Source: Actinomycetes bacterium (lineage in GTDB: Bacteria > Actinomycetota > Actinomycetes > Streptosporangiales > Streptosporangiaceae). Taken from it: DNA of 64,000 nt. Of this stretch, positions 36,049 through 45,312 are shown in pieces (positions within the stretch are counted from its first letter, which is position 1; every line of letters starts with the position of its first letter). The DNA is taken from contig JAOPYO010000311.1 of the NCBI GenBank assembly GCA_025964575.1, positions 1-64,000 on the forward strand, read 5' to 3'. Made by a program: the position numbers and the translations under genes. A model generated the notes under the pieces. That model did no database searches, was not told where the DNA came from, and was given only the letters and a program-made list of their open reading frames with translations.

Positions 36049-36903
36049 ATGGCACACCGGCAGCGCACCCGCCGCAGCGACGTGGAGCGCGAGGAGGTCG
36101 ACTCGGGCACCGTGGAGCTCATGGCCGATCCCGACCGTTCGCGGGCCTGGACACTGCTGCTCGACGGCACCCCCCAGTCGCACGTCGATCTCGATGACCC
36201 GGGCTATCTCGACTTCGAGTACGTACGCCGGCTCGGCCATGTCGTGGACCTCGCCGCCGCCCCCGGCAAGCCGCTGCAGGCCCTGCATCTCGGTGGCGGT
36301 GGCCTGACCCTGCCCCGCTACATCGCGAGCACCCGGCCGCGCTCCACCCAGCAGGTGGTCGAGGTGGACGCCGCGCTGGTGGACCTGGTCCGCCGAAAGC
36401 TTCCGCTGGAACGCACCTGGCGGGTACGGATCCGGACCGGCGATGCCCGCGAGGTCCTGTCCCGCGCACCGGAGGACGCCTTCGACCTGGTGATCTCCGA
36501 TGTCTACGCGGGCGGCAGGACCCCCGCACATCTCACCTCGGTGGAGTTCCTCGAGCTGGCCACCAGGGTTCTGCGGCCAGGCGGTTTCTTCGCCGCCAAT
36601 GTGGCCGACGGCGCTGCGCTCGCCTTCGCACGGGCCCAGGCGGCGACGCTGCGAGCCGTACTCCCGGAGATCTGCCTGATCGCCGACCCGGCCGTGCTGC
36701 GCGGCCGCCGCTTCGGCAATCTGATCCTGGTCGGCGGGCGGGTGGAACCGCCGGTCGCCGCGCTGACGCGGAAGGCCGCCGGTGACCCTTTCCCCGGCCG
36801 GGTGGTGTACGGCTCGGACCTGACGAAGTTCATCGCCGGGGCGGCACCGGTCACCGACGCCACCGCCCAGCCCTCGCCGAACCCGCCGCAGGGCCTGTTT
36901 TGA
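36049..36903 (+). CDS. Spermidine-synthase-like methyltransferase-fold protein
   Basis: This is a 284-residue Rossmann-fold protein. ATG at 36049 lies 7 bp after the DMT gene. The nucleotide site is LHLGGGGLTLPRYIA, followed by VVEVDAALVDLVRRKLPL, RIRTGDAREVL and DLVISDVYAGGRTPAHLTSVEFL. This is the actinobacterial 'fused MFS/spermidine synthase-like' group without the membrane half. It may bind decarboxylated SAM or SAM; true polyamine synthesis is not shown, as no speD or speB is nearby. Confidence 0.85.
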   Translation: MAHRQRTRRSDVEREEVDSGTVELMADPDRSRAWTLLLDGTPQSHVDLDDPGYLDFEYVRRLGHVVDLAAAPGKPLQALHLGGGGLTLPRYIASTRPRSTQQVVEVDAALVDLVRRKLPLERTWRVRIRTGDAREVLSRAPEDAFDLVISDVYAGGRTPAHLTSVEFLELATRVLRPGGFFAANVADGAALAFARAQAATLRAVLPEICLIADPAVLRGRRFGNLILVGGRVEPPVAALTRKAAGDPFPGRVVYGSDLTKFIAGAAPVTDATAQPSPNPPQGLF

Positions 36904-36964
36904 TTCGTCCCGCACACGTTTTAAATCGGTCCCACCCACGGTGAGAGCCGGGCAGTATGAAGCC

Positions 36965-37900
36965 ATGTCCACGCGTGATCTTGTCGTCTTCGGCTCAGCG
37001 GCCGCGGTCCCCACGAAGAACCGCAACCACAACGGCTATCTGTTGCGGTGGGACGGTCACGGGATCATGTTCGATCCCGGTGAGGGCACTCAGCGGCAGA
37101 TGATCCATGCCGGGGTCGGCGCGCACGACCTCAACTGGATCTGCATCACCCACTTCCACGGCGACCACTGCCTCGGAGTGTCCGGCATCATCCAGCGGAT
37201 CTCGCGTGACGGTGTGCCGCACCCGGTGGACGCCGCGTTCCCGGCGAGCGGCGCCGCCTACTGGGAGCGATTGCGGCACTCGACGGTCTTCCACGACACC
37301 GCGGTGATCCGGGAGCGGCCACTGGCCGGCGAGGAGGTGCGGCTCGACACCCGTGACGCGCCCTTCTCCCTGACCGCCCGGCGGCTCTCCCACACCATCG
37401 AGACCTATGGCTACCGCCTCGAAGAGCCTGATGGTGTCACCATGCTGCCGGACCGGCTGGCCGCGCTCGGTGTCCAGGGTCCGCTGATCGGCGCGCTCCA
37501 GCGGGACGGCGTCGTGACCACCTCCCGAGTGGTCACTCTCGAGGAGTGCAGCGTGCCGCGACCCGGGCAGAAGGCAGCGTTCGTCATGGACACCAGGTTG
37601 TGCGACTCGGCCTTCGCACTGGCCGAGGGCGTGGACCTCCTCGTCATCGAGGCGACCTTCCTGGAGGTCGACGCACACCACGCCGAGGAGCGCGGTCATC
37701 TCACCGCTGCCCAGGCCGGCCGGGTCGCGGCGGAGGCCGGAGTGCGGCGCCTGGTGCTGACGCACTTCTCCGAGCGCTATCGCACCGAGGACGAGCCTCG
37801 GTTCATGGCCGAGGCCGCGTCCGTCTTCGATGGCGACATCGTGCTGGTCCACGATCTCGACCGTGTCCCGGTGCCGCCCCGCGGGGCCGGCCGGCCATAA
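36965..37900 (+). CDS. rnz: Ribonuclease Z
   Basis: This is a 311-residue metallo-beta-lactamase-fold endonuclease that trims tRNA 3' ends. It has FGSAAAVPTKNRNHNGYLLRW, the metal motif THFHGDHCLG, RLSHTIETYGYRLEE, AFVMDTR and LVLTHFSERY in the expected order. The length is that of the short bacterial form. ATG 36965 is chosen because it precedes the conserved beta-strand; the in-frame start eight codons earlier is less likely. Confidence 0.92.
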   Translation: MSTRDLVVFGSAAAVPTKNRNHNGYLLRWDGHGIMFDPGEGTQRQMIHAGVGAHDLNWICITHFHGDHCLGVSGIIQRISRDGVPHPVDAAFPASGAAYWERLRHSTVFHDTAVIRERPLAGEEVRLDTRDAPFSLTARRLSHTIETYGYRLEEPDGVTMLPDRLAALGVQGPLIGALQRDGVVTTSRVVTLEECSVPRPGQKAAFVMDTRLCDSAFALAEGVDLLVIEATFLEVDAHHAEERGHLTAAQAGRVAAEAGVRRLVLTHFSERYRTEDEPRFMAEAASVFDGDIVLVHDLDRVPVPPRGAGRP

Positions 37901-37952
37901 GGACGACCCCGCCCCTGACTTGTCCGGCCGGATCCCCGCGGTGTTCCGGGCC

Positions 37953-40154
37953 TCAGCTCACCCTGAGGTCGTCGAGGAGGCGTTCGTTCTCCTCACCGGC
38001 CATGGCCCGAGGACCGGTGGGCATGCGGGCCGGCCACCAGTTGGCCCGGCCCAGCAGGGTCATCAGCGACGGCAGGATCACGATGCGGACGACCACCGCG
38101 TCGATCAGCACGGCCGCGGCCAGGCCGAAGCCCATCTGCTTCATGTCCATCATGGGGAGTGAGGCGAACACCGCGAACACCGAGACCATCACGATGGCCG
38201 CACTGGTGACGACACCCGCCGATCGGGTGATGCCGTACTCCACCGCGTTCCGGGTCGGCAGGCCGCGCCGTGCCGCCTCCTGAATCCGGCTGACCACGAA
38301 GACGTGGTAGTCCATCGACAGCCCGAACAGTACGACGAACAGGAACAGCGGCAGCCAGGCGATGACGGTTCCAGTCGAGGTGAAGCCCAGTGCTCGCTCC
38401 GCCCAGGTGTGTTGAAAGACCAGGACGAGCAGGCCGAACGAGGCCATTGCGGACAGCAGGTTGACGGTGATCGCGGTGAGCGCCACAACGATCGAGCGGA
38501 ACGTGACGGTCATCATGACGAAGGTCAGCAGGAGCACGAAGCCGATCACCAGCGGCAGTTTCTCCTCGACATGCGTCCCGAAGTCGAGGTTGCTCGCCGT
38601 GTCCCCACCGACCGCGTACTCCGCGTGGGCGATCGTGCCGACCGTGGCGGGGACGAGCTCCCGGCGCAGCTCCCGCAGTCCCTGCTTCGCCTGCCTGGAG
38701 TTGCCGTCGTACGGGGAGACCACGCTGACGATGTGCACACGGCCGTCCGCCGAAGCGCGAATCTCCGGCCCCTGACCCCGCACCGTCTGGTCGTGCGCGA
38801 ACAGTGGGTCACGCTGCGTGCGCTCGACCAGCTTGCGCAGTGCCCCCCGTACCTCGGCCGCCCGCTCGGCGGGGGCCCGCACGGCCACCTGATGCGGGGC
38901 GTGCTCGTCGGGGTACGCCGCGATCATCCGGTCGTAGCTCCGCATCACCGGGATCGTCCTCGGCAGCTCGTCGGTCCCGGTGTTCTTGAGCTGCATACCC
39001 AGCGCCGGCAGCGCCAGGGCCAGCAGGGCCACGACCGAGACCAGCAAGGTGGCCAGCGGATGCCGCAGCGCCGGCCGCAGCAGGGCCGGCCATACGCGGG
39101 GGGCGCCCGTGCGGCTGGTGAGCCGCCACAGCAGCGGCACCCGCGGGCGGTCGACCGCGCGGCCGAGCTTGGCCAGCAGAGCCGGCAGGATCGTCAGCGA
39201 ACCGAGCATCGCCACCGCGACCACGATGATCGTTCCTGTCGCCAGGCCGGAGAAGATCACATCGTCGGCCAGATACAGCCCTGCCATCGACACGATCACC
39301 GCGATGGCGGAGACCACCACCGAGTGACCCGAGGTGGCCGCCGCGATCTCGATGGCGTCGATGCGGTCCCGCCCGCGCTCCCGCTCCTCACGCTCGCGCT
39401 TGAGGTAGAACAGCGAGTAGTCGACACCAACCGCCATGCCCATCATCATGATCATGCTCGAGACCGTGCCGCTGTCGGGAAAGATGTGCGACGCCAGTCC
39501 GTACAGGCCCGTGGAGGCGGCCACGGCGGAGATCGCGAGCAGTACCGGCACGCCGGCGGCCACGATCGCCCCGAACGCCACCATCATGATCAGCAGCGTC
39601 ACCGGAAGGCTGAGCCCCTCGGTCTTCCCGAGGTCCTTCCCGATCTGCTCGTCCAGGCCGTTGGCCACCGATGCCGGGCCGACCTGCTCGATCCGTACGT
39701 CGGAATGGGCACGCTGAATGGCGGCGGTCTCCTTCAGCAGCGGCGCCACCCGGCTCTTGGCCGAGTCGGGGTCTCCGCGCATGGTGACCGGGACCAGGAT
39801 CGCCGTTCCCTTCGGCGCCAGGCTCGGCTCGCCGACACCGGCCACCTGGGGAAGTGCTCGCATCCGCTGGACCACCTCGGCCGCGATCCGCTGGGCCGCC
39901 TGCCGGTCCAGGCTCCCGGACCGGGCCGTGATCAGTACGTTCTCCACCTTGGGCTCGTCGAGGCCGCCCCCATGCATGATCTGAGTGGCGCGGCCGGACT
40001 CACCCACGGCCAGGTCCCGATCGGTGGCCTTCTTCGCTCCAGCGCCTCCGCCCACCACCACGCACACCGCGACGAAGACGACCCACAGAAGGATCGCCCG
40101 CCATGGGTGGGTCGCGCTCCATCTCGCCACCCGCACCGCCGGCTGTCGTGCCAT
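37953..40154 (-). CDS. MMPL-family RND transporter
   Basis: This is a 733-residue transporter with two repeats of one helix, a large extracytoplasmic domain and five helices. It has MGMAVGVDYSLFYLKREREERERG in the first half and LFGLSMDYHVFVVSRIQEAARRG plus LLGRANWWPARMP in the second. ATG at 40154 is chosen for the strong GGAGGAAGGA upstream; the frame extends further but without a ribosome site. It is divergent from a two-component system that could control it. The lipid or metabolite exported is unknown. Confidence 0.93.
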   Translation of the reverse strand: MARQPAVRVARWSATHPWRAILLWVVFVAVCVVVGGGAGAKKATDRDLAVGESGRATQIMHGGGLDEPKVENVLITARSGSLDRQAAQRIAAEVVQRMRALPQVAGVGEPSLAPKGTAILVPVTMRGDPDSAKSRVAPLLKETAAIQRAHSDVRIEQVGPASVANGLDEQIGKDLGKTEGLSLPVTLLIMMVAFGAIVAAGVPVLLAISAVAASTGLYGLASHIFPDSGTVSSMIMMMGMAVGVDYSLFYLKREREERERGRDRIDAIEIAAATSGHSVVVSAIAVIVSMAGLYLADDVIFSGLATGTIIVVAVAMLGSLTILPALLAKLGRAVDRPRVPLLWRLTSRTGAPRVWPALLRPALRHPLATLLVSVVALLALALPALGMQLKNTGTDELPRTIPVMRSYDRMIAAYPDEHAPHQVAVRAPAERAAEVRGALRKLVERTQRDPLFAHDQTVRGQGPEIRASADGRVHIVSVVSPYDGNSRQAKQGLRELRRELVPATVGTIAHAEYAVGGDTASNLDFGTHVEEKLPLVIGFVLLLTFVMMTVTFRSIVVALTAITVNLLSAMASFGLLVLVFQHTWAERALGFTSTGTVIAWLPLFLFVVLFGLSMDYHVFVVSRIQEAARRGLPTRNAVEYGITRSAGVVTSAAIVMVSVFAVFASLPMMDMKQMGFGLAAAVLIDAVVVRIVILPSLMTLLGRANWWPARMPTGPRAMAGEENERLLDDLRVS

Positions 40155-40372
40155 CGTCGTGTCCTTCCTCCGAGCTTCTGTGCTGACAAGCTCGAGCCTG
40201 ATGCGCGGCGGCCTCCTGAACACGGGTCCCAGAACCCTCACGGAGGTAGGGATAACTCCCCCCAGAAGGGACCTGGCACCACTGAGGTCGGGCGATGGAG
40301 CCGACCACAATGGGCACGGAGGGCGTACTCCCTCGTCCGTGGTAAGTCGTGTAGGTGATGAGGAGAACCGCA

Positions 40373-41689
40373 ATGGGGGACGAGTTCGGTGACGACCTGG
40401 GCGGGAGAATCAAGCGCGGGCTCTTCGCCTGCCCGCGGGGTCTGATTCAGGCCGTACTGTCGCAGGCCGCCTGCATCCCGCTGTTCATCGTGTCGGTCCT
40501 GTCCATCGCCTTCGTGGCACTCGGGGTGGGGACGTTCCTCGCCCCGGTCGCGCTGCTGACGGTCCGCAGACTGGCCGACCAGCAACGCACCTGGGCGCAG
40601 GAGTGGTCAGGGGTGAAGATCCCCGTCCCGTACCGTCCCCGGCCAGAGTTCGACGGTGCCGGTGTGATCGCGACTTTGCAGCGCTGCAAGTGGGTGCTCA
40701 CCGATCCGGCGAGCTGGCGGGATCTGTTGTGGACACTGCTCAATGTGCCGGTCGGGCTGCTGCTGGGACTGCTGCCCGCCTGTCTGGTCGTGTACGGGTT
40801 GGAGGGCATCTTCGTCGCACCCTGGCTCGGGAACATCACCGACGGGTACGGTTACGGCCCGCTCTGGCCGCTTTCGGACTATCCCACGCTGGCCTGGCTC
40901 TGCGTGCCGCTGGGCGCGCTGATCACGTTGTTCGGCCTGGTGGCGGGACCGCAGATCATGCGGGGCCATGCCCTGTTCACGCAGCGGCTGCTGGCCCCTA
41001 CCCGGGAGGCCGAGTTGGCGTCGCGGGTGCACCATCTGACCGAGTCCCGCTCCGACACGGTGGACGCCTCGGCCGCCGAATTGCGCCGGATCGAGCGTGA
41101 CCTGCACGACGGCGCCCAGGCCCGGTTGGCGGCGCTGGGCATGAGCATCGGGCTGGCCGAAGACCTCATGGCCAAGGACCCCGAGACCGCGCGGCGGTTG
41201 CTGGCCGAGGCTCGGGAGGCCAGCGGTGTGGCCCTGTCCGAGCTGCGTGACCTGGTCCGCGGCATCCATCCGCCGGTGCTGGCCGAGCGAGGCCTGGACG
41301 GCGCGGTACGGGCACTCGCCCTGGCCCTTCCGCTGCCGGTGGACGTGGACATCGAACTCCCGGGCAGGCCACAGGCGCCGGTCGAGTCGGCCGCCTACTT
41401 CGCCATCGCCGAGGCGTTCTCCAATGTGGTCAAGCACAGCGCCGCCGGAACCGCGTGGGTTCACCTGCGCCATGCCGGCGGCGCGCTCTCCATGATGGTC
41501 GGCGACGATGGCATCGGCGGAGCGGACCCGGCTCGCGGGACCGGGTTGCGGGGAATCGAACGGCGGCTGGCAGCATTCGATGGAACGCTTGCCGTGACCA
41601 GTCCGCTCGGCGGACCCACAGTCGTGACCATGGAGTTGCCGTGCGCGTTGTCATCGCCGAAGACCTTGCCCTCCTCAGGGACGGACTGA
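40373..41689 (+). CDS. NarL-type sensor histidine kinase
   Basis: This is a 438-residue kinase with an N-terminal membrane sensor region of four helices (putative sensor-domain type, from about residue 20 to 205). The HisKA_3 box follows, ERDLHDGAQARLAALGMSIG, and a HATPase domain with VGDDGIGGADPARGTGLRGIERRLAAFDG. GAGGAG lies seven bases before ATG 40373. It overlaps the response regulator gene by 49 bp and is divergent from the MMPL gene. Confidence 0.93.
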   Translation: MGDEFGDDLGGRIKRGLFACPRGLIQAVLSQAACIPLFIVSVLSIAFVALGVGTFLAPVALLTVRRLADQQRTWAQEWSGVKIPVPYRPRPEFDGAGVIATLQRCKWVLTDPASWRDLLWTLLNVPVGLLLGLLPACLVVYGLEGIFVAPWLGNITDGYGYGPLWPLSDYPTLAWLCVPLGALITLFGLVAGPQIMRGHALFTQRLLAPTREAELASRVHHLTESRSDTVDASAAELRRIERDLHDGAQARLAALGMSIGLAEDLMAKDPETARRLLAEAREASGVALSELRDLVRGIHPPVLAERGLDGAVRALALALPLPVDVDIELPGRPQAPVESAAYFAIAEAFSNVVKHSAAGTAWVHLRHAGGALSMMVGDDGIGGADPARGTGLRGIERRLAAFDGTLAVTSPLGGPTVVTMELPCALSSPKTLPSSGTD

Positions 41690-42285
41690 TCCGGCTCCTC
41701 ACCGCGTACGATTTCGAGGTCGTCGAGGCGGTCGACAACGGGCCGTCGCTGCTACGGGCGCTGACCACGCACCGCCCGGATGTGGCGGTCGTGGACGTAC
41801 GGCTGCCGCCGACCTTCACCGATGAGGGCCTGCAGGCCGCACTGACCGCGCGCCGCGAAGTGCCCGGACTGCCGGTGCTGATCCTCTCCCAGCATGTCGA
41901 GCAGCTCTACGCCCGCGAGTTGCTGTCCGACAGCACCGGCGGAGTCGGGTACCTGCTCAAGGACCGGGTCTCCAACGTGGGGCAGTTCGTCGAGTCGGTA
42001 CGCAGGGTGGCCGCCGGTGGCACCGCCATGGATCCCGAAGTCGTCTCCCAGCTCCTGGCCAGGCACGCCAGGGAGGAGCCGCTCCTCCAGCTCACACCAC
42101 GAGAGAGCGAAGTCCTCGGCCTGATGGCCGAAGGACGCTCGAACGCCGCGATCGCCGGCAAGTTGTTCATCACCGAGAAGGCGATCAGCAAGCACACCAA
42201 CAACATCTTCAGCAAACTCCGCCTGCCGCCCTCCGAAGACGACAACCGGCGCGTACTGGCCGTCCTCGCCTACCTCAACGCCTGA
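41641..42285 (+). CDS. NarL/LuxR-type response regulator
   Basis: This is a 214-residue regulator. The receiver domain has acidic ED near the start (VVIAEDLALLRDGL), phospho-acceptor Asp in VAVVDVRLPP, and Lys in GYLLKDR. The LuxR HTH is LTPRESEVLGLMAEGRSNAAIAGKLFITEKAISKHTNNIFSKL. GTG 41641 follows GGAG by about seven bases and lies inside the kinase gene, so the pair is translationally coupled. The divergent MMPL exporter is the obvious candidate target. Confidence 0.95.
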   Translation: MRVVIAEDLALLRDGLIRLLTAYDFEVVEAVDNGPSLLRALTTHRPDVAVVDVRLPPTFTDEGLQAALTARREVPGLPVLILSQHVEQLYARELLSDSTGGVGYLLKDRVSNVGQFVESVRRVAAGGTAMDPEVVSQLLARHAREEPLLQLTPRESEVLGLMAEGRSNAAIAGKLFITEKAISKHTNNIFSKLRLPPSEDDNRRVLAVLAYLNA

Positions 42286-42671
42286 GGTTCCGGTTTCGCG
42301 GGGGCGGTGGCCAGCCATCGCCACCTCGGTAGTTCCGTGACGACCGTCGCGGCCGCAAGCACCGAGACCATGATGGCGATCGCCGGAAGCCATGCCACCC
42401 AGGCCGAGACCACGGCGGCCACCAGCTGCATGATGACCAGGGCGATGGTGACGTAGCCGGGCACCGGCACCAGCACGCTGTTCTTGTCACCGGGCGTCGA
42501 GAAGAGGGTCGGCAGACCGATCAGGACCGCCACCGAGGCCACGGCCAGCCACGGCGAGTGGCTCGCGAGCGCCCATGGCGTGGCCACCCAGGCAATCAAC
42601 TCCGTGGTGAACCTCAGGAAGGACGCGATGCCGGGAAGAGCCGGGGCCTCGGTGTTCGAGCGCTCATTCAC
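42270..42671 (-). CDS. Small multi-helix membrane protein (YrdB/DUF2568-like)
   Basis: This protein of about 133 residues has four hydrophobic helices and opens with FLRFTTELIAWVATPWAL, similar to the YrdB/DUF2568 group. The start is uncertain: GTG 42671 has AAAGG too close, and an in-frame ATG at 42713 lacks a ribosome site. Its 3' end overlaps the convergent response regulator by 16 bp. Function unknown. Confidence 0.65.
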   Translation of the reverse strand: MNERSNTEAPALPGIASFLRFTTELIAWVATPWALASHSPWLAVASVAVLIGLPTLFSTPGDKNSVLVPVPGYVTIALVIMQLVAAVVSAWVAWLPAIAIMVSVLAAATVVTELPRWRWLATAPAKPEPQALR

Positions 42672-43037
42672 CTTTGAATACTTCCGTGTCCGTGACGTCC
42701 AGCGCAAGATCATCACTGTTCGGCCAGGGCTGGTCCGAGCGGTGGCCGCTAGACCCAGCCGGTGCGGGTCCGCAGCCACGTAAGGGCGGCACGGCCTTGG
42801 GCGTCCTGGAAGGCGCGCAGTGTGGGCAGGCCCTCCCAGGGCCAGTCGACCACCACTACGCGGTCGCTGGTCAGCCTGCTCGCCGCGATGCTCACCGACA
42901 CAGCCTGACACCTCAACCCTCGCCGGGAAGTTCCCCGGAGAGCAAAAACGCCTCGTGGAGACCACGTCAGTCCACACCTCCGGGTGCGGCAGCGGTCGAT
43001 GAAGCAGGAAGAAGACCAGCGAGACAACCGCTGAGAC
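42672..43037. other. 366-bp gap with a possible gene remnant
   Basis: No convincing gene is present. On the minus strand a frame ending at 42749 encodes VSIAASRLTSDRVVVVDWPWEGLPTLRAFQDAQGRAALTWLRTRTGWV, which has protein-like composition but no ribosome site or family match that I recognise. It could be the tail of a decayed gene. Nothing else stands out. Confidence 0.4.
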
Positions 43038-43514
43038 TCACGGAACGGCGACGCCCCAGCCCCAGTGTGGGACGGGCGCCTGCATCGGGGGCTGCGCGCC
43101 GGGCTGGGAGTTGGCGATGGCCAGCCGGGTGCCCCACTCGATGTAGCTCACGAACGCCGCCCGGAACTCGGGGTCGGCGGGCAGCCCGACCTCGTCGGCG
43201 GCGTCCAGCAGCAGGTTGACCCAGCGGCGGCGCTGCGGCTCAGTGATGGCCTTGCCGAGATGCTGGGTGACCATGTGGTGGTATCCGCCGCGCTCCTCGG
43301 TATAGCGGGCCGGTCCGCCGAAGACCTCGGCCAGCCACATCGCGACGAACTTCGGATGGCCCTCGTCCATGTGCTCGAAGAGAGGGAATAGCAGGTCGTC
43401 CTTGAGCACCTGGATATAGAAGGCCTCGGTGAGGCGCTCGAACGCTTCCGCGCCCCCGGCCCACTCGTACAGACTAGGCACCGACTCGTCGTTGTCCATG
43501 CGATCACCGTCCAT
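43038..43514 (-). CDS. glbO: Truncated haemoglobin (group II-like)
   Basis: This is a 158-residue globin of the trHbO type: SLYEWAGGAEAFERLTEAFYIQVLKDDLLFPLFEHM, FGGPARYTEERGGYHHMVTQHLG (proximal His in QHLGKAI) and EPQRRRWVNLL. Such proteins bind O2 or handle peroxide and NO. GGAGGG is seven bases before ATG 43514. The 15-bp unit GGTGATCGCATGGAC is repeated directly at the start, giving a second in-frame ATG five codons later without its own ribosome site. The C-terminus has an extra Pro/Gln-rich tail. Confidence 0.92.
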   Translation of the reverse strand: MDGDRMDNDESVPSLYEWAGGAEAFERLTEAFYIQVLKDDLLFPLFEHMDEGHPKFVAMWLAEVFGGPARYTEERGGYHHMVTQHLGKAITEPQRRRWVNLLLDAADEVGLPADPEFRAAFVSYIEWGTRLAIANSQPGAQPPMQAPVPHWGWGVAVP

Positions 43515-43576
43515 GCGATCACCCTCCGGGGGTCGTTGATTGTAACTCCGTAAGAGTGTAATCAGATTTTCTGAGT

Positions 43577-44797
43577 TCAGCCGGTGCTGGCGGGACGATC
43601 GAGGGCGCTGCCCTTCACCCACTTCTTCCATGGCATTTGGTAGAAGCCCCAGCCGTTGCTCCAGTCCAACCGGCGGGCGGTGCCGGTGATGGTGACGATG
43701 TCGCCTCGGTAAGACCACCCGTAGAACCACTTGGCGGCGTCGGCCGGTGAACGCACGCAGCCGTGGCTGCAGTTGCTGTGGCCAAGGCAGTACTCCTGAC
43801 CCCCGGTCTGGTGGATGTACTCACCGCTGTTGGAGATCCGCCGGGCCCAGCGGACATCCTCCGAGTACCAGCCGTGGTCGGTGGGCTTCAGCCCGGGCGG
43901 GGTCATGCGCACCGGGTTTCCCTCCTCCATGGTCAGGTGAATACCGCTAGTAGTCAGCAGGTGGTCCACACCGTCGGACCGCACGTCGCCGCCGGTGCCG
44001 AGGCTGACGCCCCAGGTCCTGACCGTCTTGCCGTTGTTCTTGGCGACCAGGCGGTGGGTCTTGGCGTTCACCGTGACGGTGTGCGCGTCGCCGATCGTGA
44101 ACCGATGGGTCACGTCGGCGGCCCCGTACGTTCCCGCGCCCGTCTTCACCCCGGCCAGGTGCGCGGTCACGGTGACCTTCTCGTGCGCCCGCCAGTAGCC
44201 GTTCAGCCGGAAGATCGCCTGCTGGACCCCGTACGCCGTGGTCCAGTACCAGGAACCGTCGTGCCGGTGGGTGGAGCGGACCTCGAGTGAGCGCTCGACC
44301 GCGGCCCTGTCGGTGACCGTCCGGTCGAACGTGATGATGATCGGCATGCCGATGCCGACGGTCTCCGCCCGGTCCGGGGCGATCGAGGTGATCGCCAAGC
44401 CGCTGCGCGTCTTGGCCGCCTGGAATCTGCCGGCCACGGTGGTGGTCTTACCGCCGGACGCGGCCGCAGTCGCCGACACGGTGTAGGCCGCGCCCGGGGT
44501 CAGCGTCCACTTGCCCCGCCAGGTCGTGCGGTCCGCGCTCAGCTCACCGTCCACCGTGCTGTCTTTGGACCGTACGGTGACCTTGGTCAGCGTTCCGTGG
44601 TCGGAGGTCACCACGATGTGCTGGTCGGGACGTACGGAGGCGGCGCCGTCGCCGGGGGTGATGATGATCCGCGGAGTCGCGGAACTGCCGGTCCCCGGCG
44701 TCGCCGCGGTCGAGTGGGCGGGGGTGCCGGAGCAGGCGGTGGACAGAGCGAGCAGGGCAGCGAGCAGGGCAACGCCCGGGACCGGCTTGAGTTTCAC
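43577..44797 (-). CDS. Lipoprotein L,D-transpeptidase (Ig-like + YkuD)
   Basis: This is a 406-residue lipoprotein (signal LLALSTAC, lipidated Cys 22). Two Ig-like domains precede the YkuD domain with HQTGGQEYCLGHSNCSHGCVRSP, which holds the catalytic HGC motif. It matches mycobacterial LdtMt2-type enzymes that make 3-3 crosslinks in peptidoglycan. Its ATG overlaps the sigma-factor stop by 4 bp. This places a cell-wall crosslinking enzyme under direct translational coupling with a regulator. Confidence 0.94.
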   Translation of the reverse strand: MKLKPVPGVALLAALLALSTACSGTPAHSTAATPGTGSSATPRIIITPGDGAASVRPDQHIVVTSDHGTLTKVTVRSKDSTVDGELSADRTTWRGKWTLTPGAAYTVSATAAASGGKTTTVAGRFQAAKTRSGLAITSIAPDRAETVGIGMPIIITFDRTVTDRAAVERSLEVRSTHRHDGSWYWTTAYGVQQAIFRLNGYWRAHEKVTVTAHLAGVKTGAGTYGAADVTHRFTIGDAHTVTVNAKTHRLVAKNNGKTVRTWGVSLGTGGDVRSDGVDHLLTTSGIHLTMEEGNPVRMTPPGLKPTDHGWYSEDVRWARRISNSGEYIHQTGGQEYCLGHSNCSHGCVRSPADAAKWFYGWSYRGDIVTITGTARRLDWSNGWGFYQMPWKKWVKGSALDRPASTG

Positions 44798-45312
44798 AGG
44801 GCCTCCGCGTGGGTGGTGTGGGTCTGGGCCTCCAGGACGCGGCGCAACCGGGTCCGGGCCCGGGCGAGCCGGGTTCGTACGGTGGTGGATTCGAGGTCGA
44901 GCAGAGTGGCGATCTCGGCGGGGGTGAGCTGTTCCCAGACGGTGAGGGTGAGCAGCTCCCGATCGCTGTCGGAGAGTTGGGCGAGCGCGGCCCGGACCCC
45001 TTCGGCGGCGGCTACAGGCTCGGCGTCGGGGTGCGAGGACAGGTGCTCGCGGAGCCGGTCCGCCAGCCTGTTCCTCCGGAGCGAACCGCGCCGGTGATTG
45101 GCCAGCACGTTACGGGCGATCCCGTACAGCCAGAGCTTGGCCTCCTCGCCGTCCGGGACGGAACCGATCCGCCGCCAGGCGGTCGCGAAGACCTCCGACA
45201 TCAGGTCGGCCGCGTCCTCCGGCGCCTCGGTCCGCCGCAGCAGATAGCCGAGGATGTTGGCGCTGTACCGGGAGAAGATCACTTCGAATCGGATCGTCTG
45301 GGCGGAGCTCAC
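44794..45312 (-). CDS. ECF sigma factor
   Basis: This is a 172-residue RNA polymerase sigma factor. Region 2 is FEVIFSRYSANILGYLLRRTEAPEDAADLMSEVFATAWRRI; region 4 is LAQLSDSDRELLTLTVWEQLTPAEIATLLDLESTTVRTRLARARTRLRRVL. The GTG start overlaps the stop of the upstream gene (GTGA) with GGGAG nearby. It is the middle gene of a tight three-gene operon (unknown membrane protein, sigma factor, L,D-transpeptidase). No classical zinc anti-sigma gene is present. Confidence 0.93.
   Translation of the reverse strand: MSSAQTIRFEVIFSRYSANILGYLLRRTEAPEDAADLMSEVFATAWRRIGSVPDGEEAKLWLYGIARNVLANHRRGSLRRNRLADRLREHLSSHPDAEPVAAAEGVRAALAQLSDSDRELLTLTVWEQLTPAEIATLLDLESTTVRTRLARARTRLRRVLEAQTHTTHAEAL

Noticed and set aside
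38304-40358. 684-residue plus-strand frame over the MMPL gene
   Set aside because: Charged, low-complexity reverse reading of a 12-helix transporter.
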